From positions 107,933 through 171,932 of the forward strand of contig JALCBJ010000005.1 of the NCBI GenBank assembly GCA_028066595.1: DNA of 64,000 nucleotides, given 5' to 3'. The notes beneath the pieces are model-generated. The model was not told where the DNA came from. It saw nothing but the letters and a program-made list of their open reading frames with translations, and did no database searches. Position numbers and translations under genes: made by a program. This DNA is from Thermoanaerobaculia bacterium (GTDB lineage: Bacteria > Acidobacteriota > Thermoanaerobaculia > Multivoradales > J023). Of this stretch, positions 8,072-15,779 are shown in pieces (the first letter of the stretch is position 1; every line of letters starts with the position of its first letter).

Positions 8072-9028
8072 CTACCAGGGAAGTCGGTCGAGGTCGACGT
8101 TCCCCCCGGAGATCAAGATGCCGACAGCCTTGCCTCGCACGTCGATCTTGCCGTCGAGTAGAGCCGCGACCGGCACGGCGCTGGAGGGTTCGATGACCAG
8201 CTTCATTCGCTGCCAAACCCATCGCATGGCGCGAATGATCGCTTCGTCGTCGACCGTGATCAGATCTTCCAGATTTGCACGGAGTATTCCGAAGGTCAGT
8301 TCGGATAGCGGGGTTCGCAGGCCGTCAGCGATCGTGTCGACCACGCCGACCGGCTGCCGGCTGCCGCTGCGGAACGAACGCGCAGCGTCGTCAGCTCCCT
8401 CGGGTTCGACACCGACCACCGCAGTCGTCCGGCCGAGGTGGCGGGTCGCCAAACAGGCGCCGGACATCAAGCCACCACCGCCCACCGGGCCTAGCAGCAG
8501 ATCCAAAGGTTCCGGAGCATCCTCGTGCATCTCACGGGCGGCGGTCGATTGCCCGGCGATGATGCGTCCGTCGTCGAACGGGTGGATGAGCGTCCCGCCT
8601 GTCTCGCGCAGCACTGCGGCAGCAGCCTCCTCTCGCGCGGTATGGGTGGGCGCACAGCGTGTGAGGTGGGCGCCATAGCCGCGCACCGCTTCGACCTTGA
8701 CCTCGGCCGCGCCCTCGGGCATCACCACGTGCGCGGCGACTCCCAGCAGACGTGCCGCCAGAGCCACGGCCTGGCCGTGATTACCCGACGAGTGTGTGAC
8801 TACACCGCGACCGCGGTCCTCGTCGCCGAGGCCAGAGATCGTGACGTAGGCGCCACGGAACTTGAAAGCCCCGATCCGCTGCAGGTTCTCGCACTTCAGA
8901 TACACGCGCCCACCGACTCCCTCGTCGAGGCTCGACGAGGTGAGGATCGGCGTGCGATGTGCGTGTCCGGCCAAACACGCCGCTGCAGCATCGAGATCCG
9001 CCGGGCCGGGTGCCGACCGAGTCGTCAG
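8072..9028 (-). CDS. Threonine/serine dehydratase-like PLP enzyme (CTG start proposed)
   Basis: A fold-type II PLP enzyme. Motifs are 'NLQRIGAFKFRGA' with the PLP lysine, 'THSSGNHGQAVALAA' (cofactor-binding S-x-G-N-H-G), 'GPVGGGGLMSG' (phosphate-binding glycine loop) and C-terminal 'GILISGGNVD'. It would deaminate Thr/Ser to 2-oxoacids or racemise Ser. The ORF track starts at TTG 8974, but the frame stays open upstream and reads 'TTRSAPGPADLDAAAACLAGHAHRTP', the expected N-terminal helix. The only plausible start is CTG at 9028, overlapping the TerB stop as CTGA, with GGAG 8 nt before it. This gives 318 residues, the usual family length. No ACT domain is present, so it is the catabolic or serine racemase-like type. 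Confidence 0.82.
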   Translation of the reverse strand: MTTRSAPGPADLDAAAACLAGHAHRTPILTSSSLDEGVGGRVYLKCENLQRIGAFKFRGAYVTISGLGDEDRGRGVVTHSSGNHGQAVALAARLLGVAAHVVMPEGAAEVKVEAVRGYGAHLTRCAPTHTAREEAAAAVLRETGGTLIHPFDDGRIIAGQSTAAREMHEDAPEPLDLLLGPVGGGGLMSGACLATRHLGRTTAVVGVEPEGADDAARSFRSGSRQPVGVVDTIADGLRTPLSELTFGILRANLEDLITVDDEAIIRAMRWVWQRMKLVIEPSSAVPVAALLDGKIDVRGKAVGILISGGNVDLDRLPW

Positions 9029-9579
9029 CGCTCGTTCTCCGCTGTGTTGCCCATGGATTTGACGACGCTGCGCTTGTCGTTGAACTCGCGGCGGGCTTCG
9101 ACGAACTCGGCATGGCTCAGTGCCAGCTCGTCGGCGATCTTGCGGATCTCTTGTTCTTCGACACCACTGATCTCGTCATCGGCCGCGGATACGGCGAAGA
9201 GGCAGCGCAGGAGATCCAAGCGCTCCTGCTTGCCCGTGATGTCACGGAACTCACGGGCGACCTGAAAGTTCTCTGTGTGGCCTAGAAGACGCGATTGCAT
9301 CTTCGCGACTTGAACCACCAAGATCGCCTGTTCCTCCGGCATGTCGGTCAGTTCGCGGACGATGCGCTCCATGGCGCCGGTTTCCTCGTCGGAAATGTCG
9401 AGATCGGCATGGGCCACCCTCGACAAGAGGTAGGCAAACGCGGCCACGAAACGTGCCCGGTCCGGCGGCAGCTGTTCCAGCTTGCCTACGATGCGCCGTA
9501 CCGTGGCCGTGTCGCCGCCGGAGGAAGGTTCCCCGGACTCCTGGGTGGACAGGCCGAGGAACTCGAAAAGGGAACGCAC
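9025..9579 (-). CDS. TerB-family protein
   Basis: A 184-residue all-helical protein with the TerB pattern: 'FVAAFAYLLSRVAHADLDISDEE' (repeating acidic residues of the first metal-binding-like helix pair) and 'LLRCLFAVSAADDEISGVEEQEIRKIADEL' (second pair). TerB proteins are linked to tellurite resistance and general envelope or metal stress, but most chromosomal members have no known function. It sits between infC (12 nt upstream) and the dehydratase (stop overlaps the proposed CTG start), so the three probably form one transcript. Cytoplasmic; no signal peptide. No other ter genes are nearby, so a tellurite role should not be assumed. Confidence 0.82.
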   Translation of the reverse strand: MRSLFEFLGLSTQESGEPSSGGDTATVRRIVGKLEQLPPDRARFVAAFAYLLSRVAHADLDISDEETGAMERIVRELTDMPEEQAILVVQVAKMQSRLLGHTENFQVAREFRDITGKQERLDLLRCLFAVSAADDEISGVEEQEIRKIADELALSHAEFVEARREFNDKRSVVKSMGNTAENER

Positions 9580-9591
9580 CGTATCCCCCGA

Positions 9592-10134
9592 TCAGTGCGA
9601 TTCGGGGGACAGAATCATCGTCATCTGGCGGCCCTCCAGGCGCGATCTCGAATCGACATTCGCCTGTTCCGCCAACTGCTCTTGAACCTTGTCGAGAATC
9701 TCTTCGCCCAACTCGGGCCGCCGCAACTGGCGATAGCGGAAGAAGACGGTGACCTTCACCTTGTTTCCCTTCTTCAAAAAGCGCTCGGCCCGCTTGACCT
9801 TGATGTCGAAGTCGTGCTCGTCGATGGTGGGCCGGAACTTGACTTCCTTGACCTCGATGGTGACGGCATTCTTCTTGGCTTCTTTGGCCTTCTTGTCGCG
9901 CTCGAACTTGGCCTTGCCCCAATCCATGATCTTGACCACGGGAGGATCGGCCTTCGCTCCCACCTCGACCAAGTCGAGACTTTGCTTGCGGGCGCGCTCT
10001 CGGGCATCCTCCACCGGCACGATGCCGACTTGGGTGCCATCGGCGTCGATGAGGCGTACTGGACTCTTTCGGATACGTTCGTTGATGCGGGGCTCGTCGA
10101 CGTTGCGCCGCACCGGTCTAGGCGGTCTACGAAT
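9592..10134 (-). CDS. infC: Translation initiation factor IF-3 (ATT start)
   Basis: A 180-residue IF-3 with the two classic domains: N-terminal 'NVDEPRINERIR..PVRLIDADG' and 'LVEVGAKADPPVVKIMDWGKAKFE', then the basic linker and C-terminal 'KEVKFRPTIDEHDFDIKVKRAERFLKKG' through 'MTMILSPE'. IF-3 binds the 30S subunit, blocks premature 50S joining and rejects wrong starts. The start is read as ATT at 10134, six nt after a perfect AGGAGG (10141-10146); the ORF track start (10182) lies upstream without a site. A non-AUG start is known to let IF-3 limit its own synthesis. Unusually, rpmI and rplT do not follow; TerB and a dehydratase do. Confidence 0.95.
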   Translation of the reverse strand: MRRPPRPVRRNVDEPRINERIRKSPVRLIDADGTQVGIVPVEDARERARKQSLDLVEVGAKADPPVVKIMDWGKAKFERDKKAKEAKKNAVTIEVKEVKFRPTIDEHDFDIKVKRAERFLKKGNKVKVTVFFRYRQLRRPELGEEILDKVQEQLAEQANVDSRSRLEGRQMTMILSPESH

Positions 10135-10146
10135 GGGGAACCTCCT
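10132..10146 (-). promoter_or_regulatory. infC: infC Shine-Dalgarno and ATT start (autoregulation site)
   Basis: AGGAGG at 10141-10146, spacer TTCCCC, then ATT at 10134-10132 in the IF-3 frame. Rare AUU starts on infC are an established autoregulatory device because IF-3 discriminates against them; the very strong ribosome site here compensates for the weak codon. Confidence 0.85.
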
Positions 10147-10398
10147 GTCGGCTCGAAGGCCGAGGACGTGAAATGCACGCACGACGAACGACTCGCCGTG
10201 TCGGGCGGAGAGTGATGGTGAAGGGGGCGGCCGCCATCATGCACGCGGAGCGCACACCCAGCCGGTCGGCTCGGTGTTCACGCATCGCGATCTGGCATCA
10301 TGGCGCCGGTCTCGACAAGTGAGGCGTTTCGGGTCGGATTTCGGCCATCCGCCCGCAGTGTAGCAGAAGACCGAACCTTGTACCGTCGATCGGTTCGG

Positions 10399-12963
10399 TC
10401 ACTCGGGGCCCAGCTCCTCGTCGAAGAGATGGTAGATCCGGCGGTACTCGTGCAGCCACCCCGAAGGGCGTCGGAACCCGTGCGGCTCGATCGGAAACAG
10501 CGCGACTTCGAAGCTCGTCTTGTCCAGCTCGATCAGCTTCTGCACCAAGCGCACCACGTCTTGGAACAGGACGTTGTCGTCGAGCATGGGCGCGCAGATG
10601 AGGAGCGGATCCTCCAGGCCGTCAGCGAACTCGATGGGGGAGCTGCGGGCGTAGGCCTCGGGGTCGACGGCAGGCGTGTTGAGGATGTTGGACGTATAGC
10701 CGTGGTTGTAATGGGCCCAGTCGGTCACGGGCCGCAGCGCAGCGCCTGCCGCGAAGGCTCCCGGCTCCTTGAAAAGGGCCATCATCACCATGAATCCGCC
10801 GTAGGAGCCGCCGTAGATTCCCACCCTCTCGGGGTCGACGTCGTGCTCCGAAGCGAGCCACGATCGGCCGTCGAGCAGGTCTTCTAGCTCGGGCTGACCC
10901 ATGTGACGATAGATGGCCTGACGCCATTCAGCTCCATAGCCCTTGGATCCGCGATAGTCGACGTCGAGAACGGCGTAGCCGCGTTCCGCCAGGAACGTGT
11001 GGAACATGAACTCGCGGAAGTAGCCCGACCAGCCCTCGTGAGCGTTCTGCAGGTATCCTGCTCCGTGGACGAAGATCACAGCGGGGATCTTTCCGTCCGG
11101 ACCGCGAAGGAGATCGGGGTTCTTGGGTGGATAGTACCTGCCCCAGATCGGACGATCGTGATGGCTGGAGGGGACCTGAACGATCTCCGGTGCAATGAAC
11201 GGCAGGGACTCGAACGGTTCGCTCGTGGTATCCGTCAGCTGCCGCACCTCGGAACCCGGTGTGACCGCCTGCAAGAACAACTCGGGCGGTTCCAAGAGCT
11301 GAGAGTTCCGCAGGAGCAGTTGGGAGCCGTCCGGCGACAACTCGAACTGAACTGTGCCGCCCGTTTCGGTGACGCGTTGGAGGCTGCCTCCCCGTGAGCC
11401 GACGCGATAGACGTCGTAAGACGTGGGCCGCTCCGGGTTGGCTGTGACGTAGAAGTTCTCACCCGCGGGATCGTGCTGTGGATCGGAAACCACGAACTCT
11501 CCCGACGTCAGCGCTGTCGTCTCGCCGTTCTCCGGGTCGTACACATAGAGGTGGGAATACCCGCTCTCCTCCGAGAGAAAGTAGAGTCGCCCGTCGGGCA
11601 GCCAGCCGAAGTCGTTGTGAGACCAATTGATCCAGCCGTTCATCGTCAGACGGTGGATCGTCTCGGGTTCGGGATCGTCGCGCGACAAGGAGACGAGCCA
11701 GCGGTCCTTGTTGTCGCGGCTCCGCACCAGGAAAGCGACATGTGAGCCGTCTGGGCTCCATTCGAATCCGAAGATCCGTACGTGGCGCGGCTTGGTGTCG
11801 TCTTTTTTTCCGGTGTCTTCTTCGTCTGCTTGCTTCGATGCGTCGGAATTCTCCGGCGAAGGCTCGCTCTCGGCTGCCCGGTCATCGGCTTCGGCCTTCT
11901 TGGCCGCTTCGGTCGCCGCCTTGAGATCTGCGAGGGGGTCTTCGTCGATTCCCGGTAGTACAGACAGGTCGACTTTATGCAGCTCGTGGTCCACGAGATC
12001 GAGAAACACGAGACTGTGCGTGTAGTCACCTCCGACCCCGACCTTTCGACGGACCTCTTCGATCTCCACGTAGCCGTCGGCACCGACGTAGTTCGGCATC
12101 TTGTCCTGGCGACCCTCGTCCCGGTTCTCAGGAGCCATCAACAAGAGTTGGGCCTCCCCTGAAGGCGACAGGGTGCTGCGGAGAGTCTCCCGACCTTTTC
12201 CCAGGTAGAAGGGCGACGGTACGGAATGGGGATCGACGCGACGGCGTTCGCGCCGACGCTCGGCGCGTCGATCCTCGGTCGCTCGATCCTCCCGAACGAC
12301 TTCGAACAGCCGACGCTGCTGCTCCGAGAGATAGTCGTCGTCGGGTTCTTTTTCGGCCGGATCGTCACCAGCGATCACGTCGGCGGGCTGGAACTCCAGA
12401 CCGGTCTCGAGTTCGCGGACGTACCAGGTTCCGCCTCGTGAGAATGCGACACGGTCATCGCCGCTGAGGAAACGAGGGCCGCTCTCTCTCGCGGACGTTC
12501 GGGTGAGCTGCCGCCTCTGGCCCATCGTGACGTCGATCAGGTAGACGTCGCCGTTGAGTGCGTAGACCCTCCGTGTTCGGTCCTCGCTCCAGTCGCCGGA
12601 AAACGGTTCGACCGAGCTGAGCTCGGCCAGCGGGACCTCCGTCATCTCGCCACTGGCGATGTCGAGACGCCACCAGCGATCGTCGTCGTCTTCCAGATCG
12701 GCCGGGTCCCGGTCGAAGAAGACGGTCGACCCGTCGGAGGACCAATAGAATCCCTGTGGCGCTCCGCCGAGCCAGTCGGTGTCGGCCATGATGCGCTCGA
12801 GAGTGATGCCCGATGAGGTGTCGGCCTGGGAGGCAGGAGGTGTCGAGTCCGCTGCGGACGTCGACGCCAGAACCAGGAGAGCCGAGGCCATCAGCGTCAG
12901 CAGACGTGGCTCGGTGCACAGCAGTCGGTCCGCTGGGCTTCTCGAGGTGTCTCGGCGCGACAT
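10399..12963 (-). CDS. Exported S9-family (prolyl oligopeptidase/DPP-IV-like) peptidase
   Basis: An 854-residue protein with a signal-like N-terminus (hydrophobic 'LLTLMASALLVLASTSAADS' around residues 21-40), a beta-propeller region of WD40-like/PD40 repeats (for example 'FEWSPDGSHVAFL', 'FELSPDGSQLLL') and a C-terminal alpha/beta hydrolase. The oxyanion-region motif is 'VIFVHGAGYLQN'; the catalytic Ser is in 'GGSYGGF' (about S720), Asp in 'APMLDDNV' (795 or 796) and His in 'IEPHGF' (about 828). It probably trims Pro-containing peptides in the periplasm. It is longer than typical members (about 700) because of an acidic Lys/Asp/Glu-rich insertion near residues 345-395. The upstream lipoprotein gene ends 3 nt before its start, so the two form an operon. 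Confidence 0.9.
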   Translation of the reverse strand: MSRRDTSRSPADRLLCTEPRLLTLMASALLVLASTSAADSTPPASQADTSSGITLERIMADTDWLGGAPQGFYWSSDGSTVFFDRDPADLEDDDDRWWRLDIASGEMTEVPLAELSSVEPFSGDWSEDRTRRVYALNGDVYLIDVTMGQRRQLTRTSARESGPRFLSGDDRVAFSRGGTWYVRELETGLEFQPADVIAGDDPAEKEPDDDYLSEQQRRLFEVVREDRATEDRRAERRRERRRVDPHSVPSPFYLGKGRETLRSTLSPSGEAQLLLMAPENRDEGRQDKMPNYVGADGYVEIEEVRRKVGVGGDYTHSLVFLDLVDHELHKVDLSVLPGIDEDPLADLKAATEAAKKAEADDRAAESEPSPENSDASKQADEEDTGKKDDTKPRHVRIFGFEWSPDGSHVAFLVRSRDNKDRWLVSLSRDDPEPETIHRLTMNGWINWSHNDFGWLPDGRLYFLSEESGYSHLYVYDPENGETTALTSGEFVVSDPQHDPAGENFYVTANPERPTSYDVYRVGSRGGSLQRVTETGGTVQFELSPDGSQLLLRNSQLLEPPELFLQAVTPGSEVRQLTDTTSEPFESLPFIAPEIVQVPSSHHDRPIWGRYYPPKNPDLLRGPDGKIPAVIFVHGAGYLQNAHEGWSGYFREFMFHTFLAERGYAVLDVDYRGSKGYGAEWRQAIYRHMGQPELEDLLDGRSWLASEHDVDPERVGIYGGSYGGFMVMMALFKEPGAFAAGAALRPVTDWAHYNHGYTSNILNTPAVDPEAYARSSPIEFADGLEDPLLICAPMLDDNVLFQDVVRLVQKLIELDKTSFEVALFPIEPHGFRRPSGWLHEYRRIYHLFDEELGPE

Positions 12964-12966
12964 GAA

Positions 12967-13719
12967 TCAGGCGCTCGGCTTCAGACTATGGAGCATGGAG
13001 AAAAAGGCGTCCCGCTGAGCATCCAACGTCGCCGACGGCCCGGTAGCCTTGAAGAACCACGGACCCTGCGGGCCCTCGACCACCGCGCCCTGCAAGCGGG
13101 AACCAGGCTGGGGTTCCGTGGGTCCGGTGCCCATCACGCTCGCCCTCAGCGTTCCTGTCACCTCGATCCAATGAGCCACCAGCCCTCCTTCGAGGTCCAT
13201 GCGAATCCGACGCGGCAAGCTACCCGGATCGAGCTCGACTTGACCCACCCAGCGGTCGATGTTGGCGTCGACCCCGCCACCGCCGCCCGGTCCGAAATAG
13301 AAGACCGTCAACTGGCCGTCACCCGATTCCCCGGGAATCGAAGCCTGGGCCATGCGCATGCTCGACGACGGCGTCTCGTTGCGCCACTCCGCGGGAAGGT
13401 GGAAAGAGACTCCCGGCGCCTGGATCGATGTGCCGCCAGCCGGTGCGATGTCGGTCGGTAGACTGCCTTCTTCCTCTCCTTCGGATCGGGAGGTGACGGG
13501 CTCGAAGCTGTCCGCTCCGCCCGTGTCGGCAGACGGCGTGCTCGGCGCAGACTCCTTGTCTGTCGCAGACGCGTCATCCTGCGATCCCTGACCACCGCTA
13601 CAGGCGACGGCGCCGAACACAGTGCAGAGCACCGTGAGTACGAGCAGAACCGTTCGCGTCGTGTGGGACGTATTCCGGGAGTATGAGTTGCGGAGCGAGA
13701 GGGAGGTAGGCGAGGTCAT
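12967..13719 (-). CDS. Lipoprotein, uncharacterised
   Basis: A 250-residue protein from ATG at 13719, which follows GAGGAG; the ORF track start is 24 codons too early. A membrane segment (TVLLVLTVLCTVFGAVAC) ends at a lipobox cysteine ('AVAC|SGG'), followed by a Ser/Thr/Asp-rich linker (residues 45-90) and a folded domain starting 'IQAPGVSFHLPAEW'. That block resembles small proteins annotated as having a PsbP/MOG1-like lipid- or surface-exposed fold ('FHLPAEWR', 'MRMAQASIPG', 'FYFGPGGGGG'). Probably anchored in the outer membrane facing the periplasm. It is co-transcribed with the S9 peptidase. The fold suggestion is a weak inference; the lipoprotein call is firm. Confidence 0.78.
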   Translation of the reverse strand: MTSPTSLSLRNSYSRNTSHTTRTVLLVLTVLCTVFGAVACSGGQGSQDDASATDKESAPSTPSADTGGADSFEPVTSRSEGEEEGSLPTDIAPAGGTSIQAPGVSFHLPAEWRNETPSSSMRMAQASIPGESGDGQLTVFYFGPGGGGGVDANIDRWVGQVELDPGSLPRRIRMDLEGGLVAHWIEVTGTLRASVMGTGPTEPQPGSRLQGAVVEGPQGPWFFKATGPSATLDAQRDAFFSMLHSLKPSA

Positions 13720-13880
13720 GGGGGACTCCTCGGGAGATCGCGTGGACGAACGGCTGTTTGTGCTGCCGGCACGGCCGGGAGACGTTACCACGCAGGTCTG
13801 GGTGAGTCCGGCTCCGGTAGTCTCGAATCAGACATCGACCGCGGGCTGTTCGGCCCGCCTCAACATACAAGGAAGAACCG

Positions 13881-14240
13881 ATGGCACAGATCACCAAGCT
13901 CGAATCTCAGGAGGCGCTCGACGCCGCATTCACCGAGTCCCAGGACCAGACCGTGGTGCTGTTCAAGCACAGTCTGATTTGCCCGACATCCAGCCGGGCC
14001 TTCGACGTGTTCCAGAGCTTCGTCTCGGACCAACTGGACGAGCGGGCCAGTTTCAAGTTGATCGAGATCCAGCGTCAGCGAGCCCTCTCCCGTGAGGTGG
14101 AACAGCGAACGGAGGTCAAGCACGAGTCGCCGCAGGTTCTGGTCCTGCAAGACGGCCAAGTGATTTGGCACGACAGTCACTGGCGCATCACCGCGGAGGC
14201 TCTGGAGGACGCGGTTCCAACAGCAGTTGCGAGCTCGTAG
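13881..14240 (+). CDS. YtxJ-like monothiol thioredoxin-fold protein
   Basis: A 119-residue thioredoxin-like protein whose active site is 'FKHSLICPTSSRA', matching the monothiol C-P-x-S pattern of YtxJ (DUF2847), a protein linked to the bacillithiol redox system. Later 'HESPQVLVLQDGQVIWHDSH' corresponds to the cis-Pro strand and the family C-terminal block. A ribosome site AAGGAAG precedes the ATG. It would reduce or exchange low-molecular-weight thiol mixed disulphides in the cytoplasm. It is divergent from the lipoprotein/S9 operon. Bacillithiol is known from Acidobacteriota and other non-Firmicutes lineages, so the presence is plausible; no bacillithiol synthesis gene lies in the window. 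Confidence 0.85.
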   Translation: MAQITKLESQEALDAAFTESQDQTVVLFKHSLICPTSSRAFDVFQSFVSDQLDERASFKLIEIQRQRALSREVEQRTEVKHESPQVLVLQDGQVIWHDSHWRITAEALEDAVPTAVASS

Positions 14241-14354
14241 GAGCGGTTGGGAAGAGGCTCACCTCCGGCCACTCTAGCCGTAGATCGTCGGATCGACGGC
14301 GTGATCGGTGCACTCGTCGGTTCCCGCCTCGGCGAATAAGATCGCAGGAGACCG

Positions 14355-15659
14355 ATGACCCTCCTCGGACTCAGATCTGTGTTGTGCCGAAGATCCTCCG
14401 TATCGGCCGCGGCCGTCCTGGCCGGGATCCATATCGTCGCTGCACCGTGCGCGGCCGACGAGCTGCCGACCGGGCCTCCAGCTGTGGGTCATGCCGTGCC
14501 GTACACCGTCGCGCCGGGCCCCACTGCGTTGGCCGCCGCCGCTCAGGGCGTCTGGAGCGAGACGGTTCAGATGCCCGGCGCAACGTTTATCAAGCCACAT
14601 TTCGTCGGGCTCGAGCTGGAAGCAGGAGATGAGCTGGTCGTGCGCAGCGCGTCGGGGCGGGTGGTGGAGAGACTGACCGGCCGAGGTCCGAAGGATCGAG
14701 GCACGTTCTGGGGTCTGTCGGGGTTCGGAGACCTGCTGACCCTCGAGTTTCGATTCCGTGGTGAGTACGACGAGCTTCCGTTTCGCATCGACCAGGTGAT
14801 CGTAGGGGACCGGGATCTCTGGGGAGGGAACGGTGGTTCCGGGCTCGGCAAGAGCGTCTGCGCTCCAGCGGATTTCGACGACGTCGCTTGCTATGACGAC
14901 GATCCGGTCAAATGGGCGAACGCTCGCGCCACGGTCGGAGTGCTGACAGTGAGCGGCGATCCCGCGGTGGCCATCTTCTGCTCCGGCTCCAACGTCTCGC
15001 CTGATAGCTACGTGCTGACCAACGATCACTGTCTCAGCGGGACCGGCACCTGCCCACAGTTCGGAAGCTGCGCCGCCGCCGAGTTCATCTTCCGCTACTA
15101 CCGCGCAGGCTGCAACGATGGCTCGCCGATCGGCTACTGGGAGAGTTTTCACTGCGACGAAGTCGTCGCCAGCTCTCCCTGTGTGGATTGCGACTCGGGC
15201 CTGGGCGACCTCGACTTCGCCCTCGCATCTGTGATCGGCGATCCGGCGTCGACCTACGGCTGGATTCAGCCGGATCCGGTGCCACTTACCGACGGTGAGG
15301 CGATCTACGTGATCCAGCATCCGAACGGTCGCCCACAGGAGATCGCGCATGGCAGTGGTGCGGACGTCGACGTCGACGGTACAGTGATTCGGTACTACGG
15401 CACCCTCGATACTCAACCAGGAAGCTCCGGCTCACCTGTGCTCCGCGAGTCCGACGGCAAGATGGTCGGACTGCACCATTGCGGCGGCTGCGAGACGGCG
15501 TCGGGCAATCGCGGGGTGGCGATGTCGGACATCTTTCCCCACATAGCACCGTGGGTAGTCGACCCGACCTCTATTTTCGAGGACGGTTTCGAGTCCGGCG
15601 ACACCACATTCTGGTCAGTGCTCGTTGATCGGGCGCTCAGAGATTCGCCGACACGTTAG
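14355..15659 (+). CDS. Exported trypsin-like serine protease with DGFESGD tail
   Basis: A 434-residue secreted protein; AGGAG precedes the ATG and a signal peptide covers residues 1-34. A roughly 150-residue N-terminal beta domain ('VGLELEAGDELVVRSASGRVV') precedes the protease. The catalytic triad is visible as His in 'YVLTNDHCLSG', Asp in 'DLDFALASV' and Ser in 'TQPGSSGSPVL', followed by 'MVGLHHCGGC'. Several Cys pairs suggest disulphides in the periplasm or outside. The end is 'IFEDGFESGDTTFWS', the same tail found on the unrelated FG-GAP protein at 46303-48018. Substrate unknown. Acidic and Cys-rich loops make it look like an extracellular scavenging protease. Confidence 0.9.
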   Translation: MTLLGLRSVLCRRSSVSAAAVLAGIHIVAAPCAADELPTGPPAVGHAVPYTVAPGPTALAAAAQGVWSETVQMPGATFIKPHFVGLELEAGDELVVRSASGRVVERLTGRGPKDRGTFWGLSGFGDLLTLEFRFRGEYDELPFRIDQVIVGDRDLWGGNGGSGLGKSVCAPADFDDVACYDDDPVKWANARATVGVLTVSGDPAVAIFCSGSNVSPDSYVLTNDHCLSGTGTCPQFGSCAAAEFIFRYYRAGCNDGSPIGYWESFHCDEVVASSPCVDCDSGLGDLDFALASVIGDPASTYGWIQPDPVPLTDGEAIYVIQHPNGRPQEIAHGSGADVDVDGTVIRYYGTLDTQPGSSGSPVLRESDGKMVGLHHCGGCETASGNRGVAMSDIFPHIAPWVVDPTSIFEDGFESGDTTFWSVLVDRALRDSPTR

Positions 15660-15692
15660 CTCGCACGCCGAAGCGTCAGCGAGATGGTGGGA

Positions 15693-15721
15693 TTGTTTTT
15701 ACAGATTTATGTCTGTAATAT
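15693..15721 (+). promoter_or_regulatory. Promoter with palindromic operator before the diheme cytochrome
   Basis: TTGTTT (15693-15698), 17 bp, TAATAT (15716-15721) is a good sigma-70-type promoter in an AT-rich gap. The spacer is filled by a 7-bp inverted repeat TTACAGA-N6-TCTGTAA (15699-15718), placed where a repressor would block RNA polymerase. Confidence 0.6.
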
Positions 15722-15779
15722 TTGAATAAAGTCAAAGAGATCCGGACTCGCCCCGTTCCACCGACTTGGAGACACTTCC

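Noticed and set aside
9295-10215. Plus-strand ORF of 306 residues
   Set aside because: Antisense shadow of infC and TerB.
14274-15416. Minus-strand ORF of 380 residues
   Set aside because: It lies opposite the trypsin-like protease, whose signal peptide, triad and ribosome site are clear.
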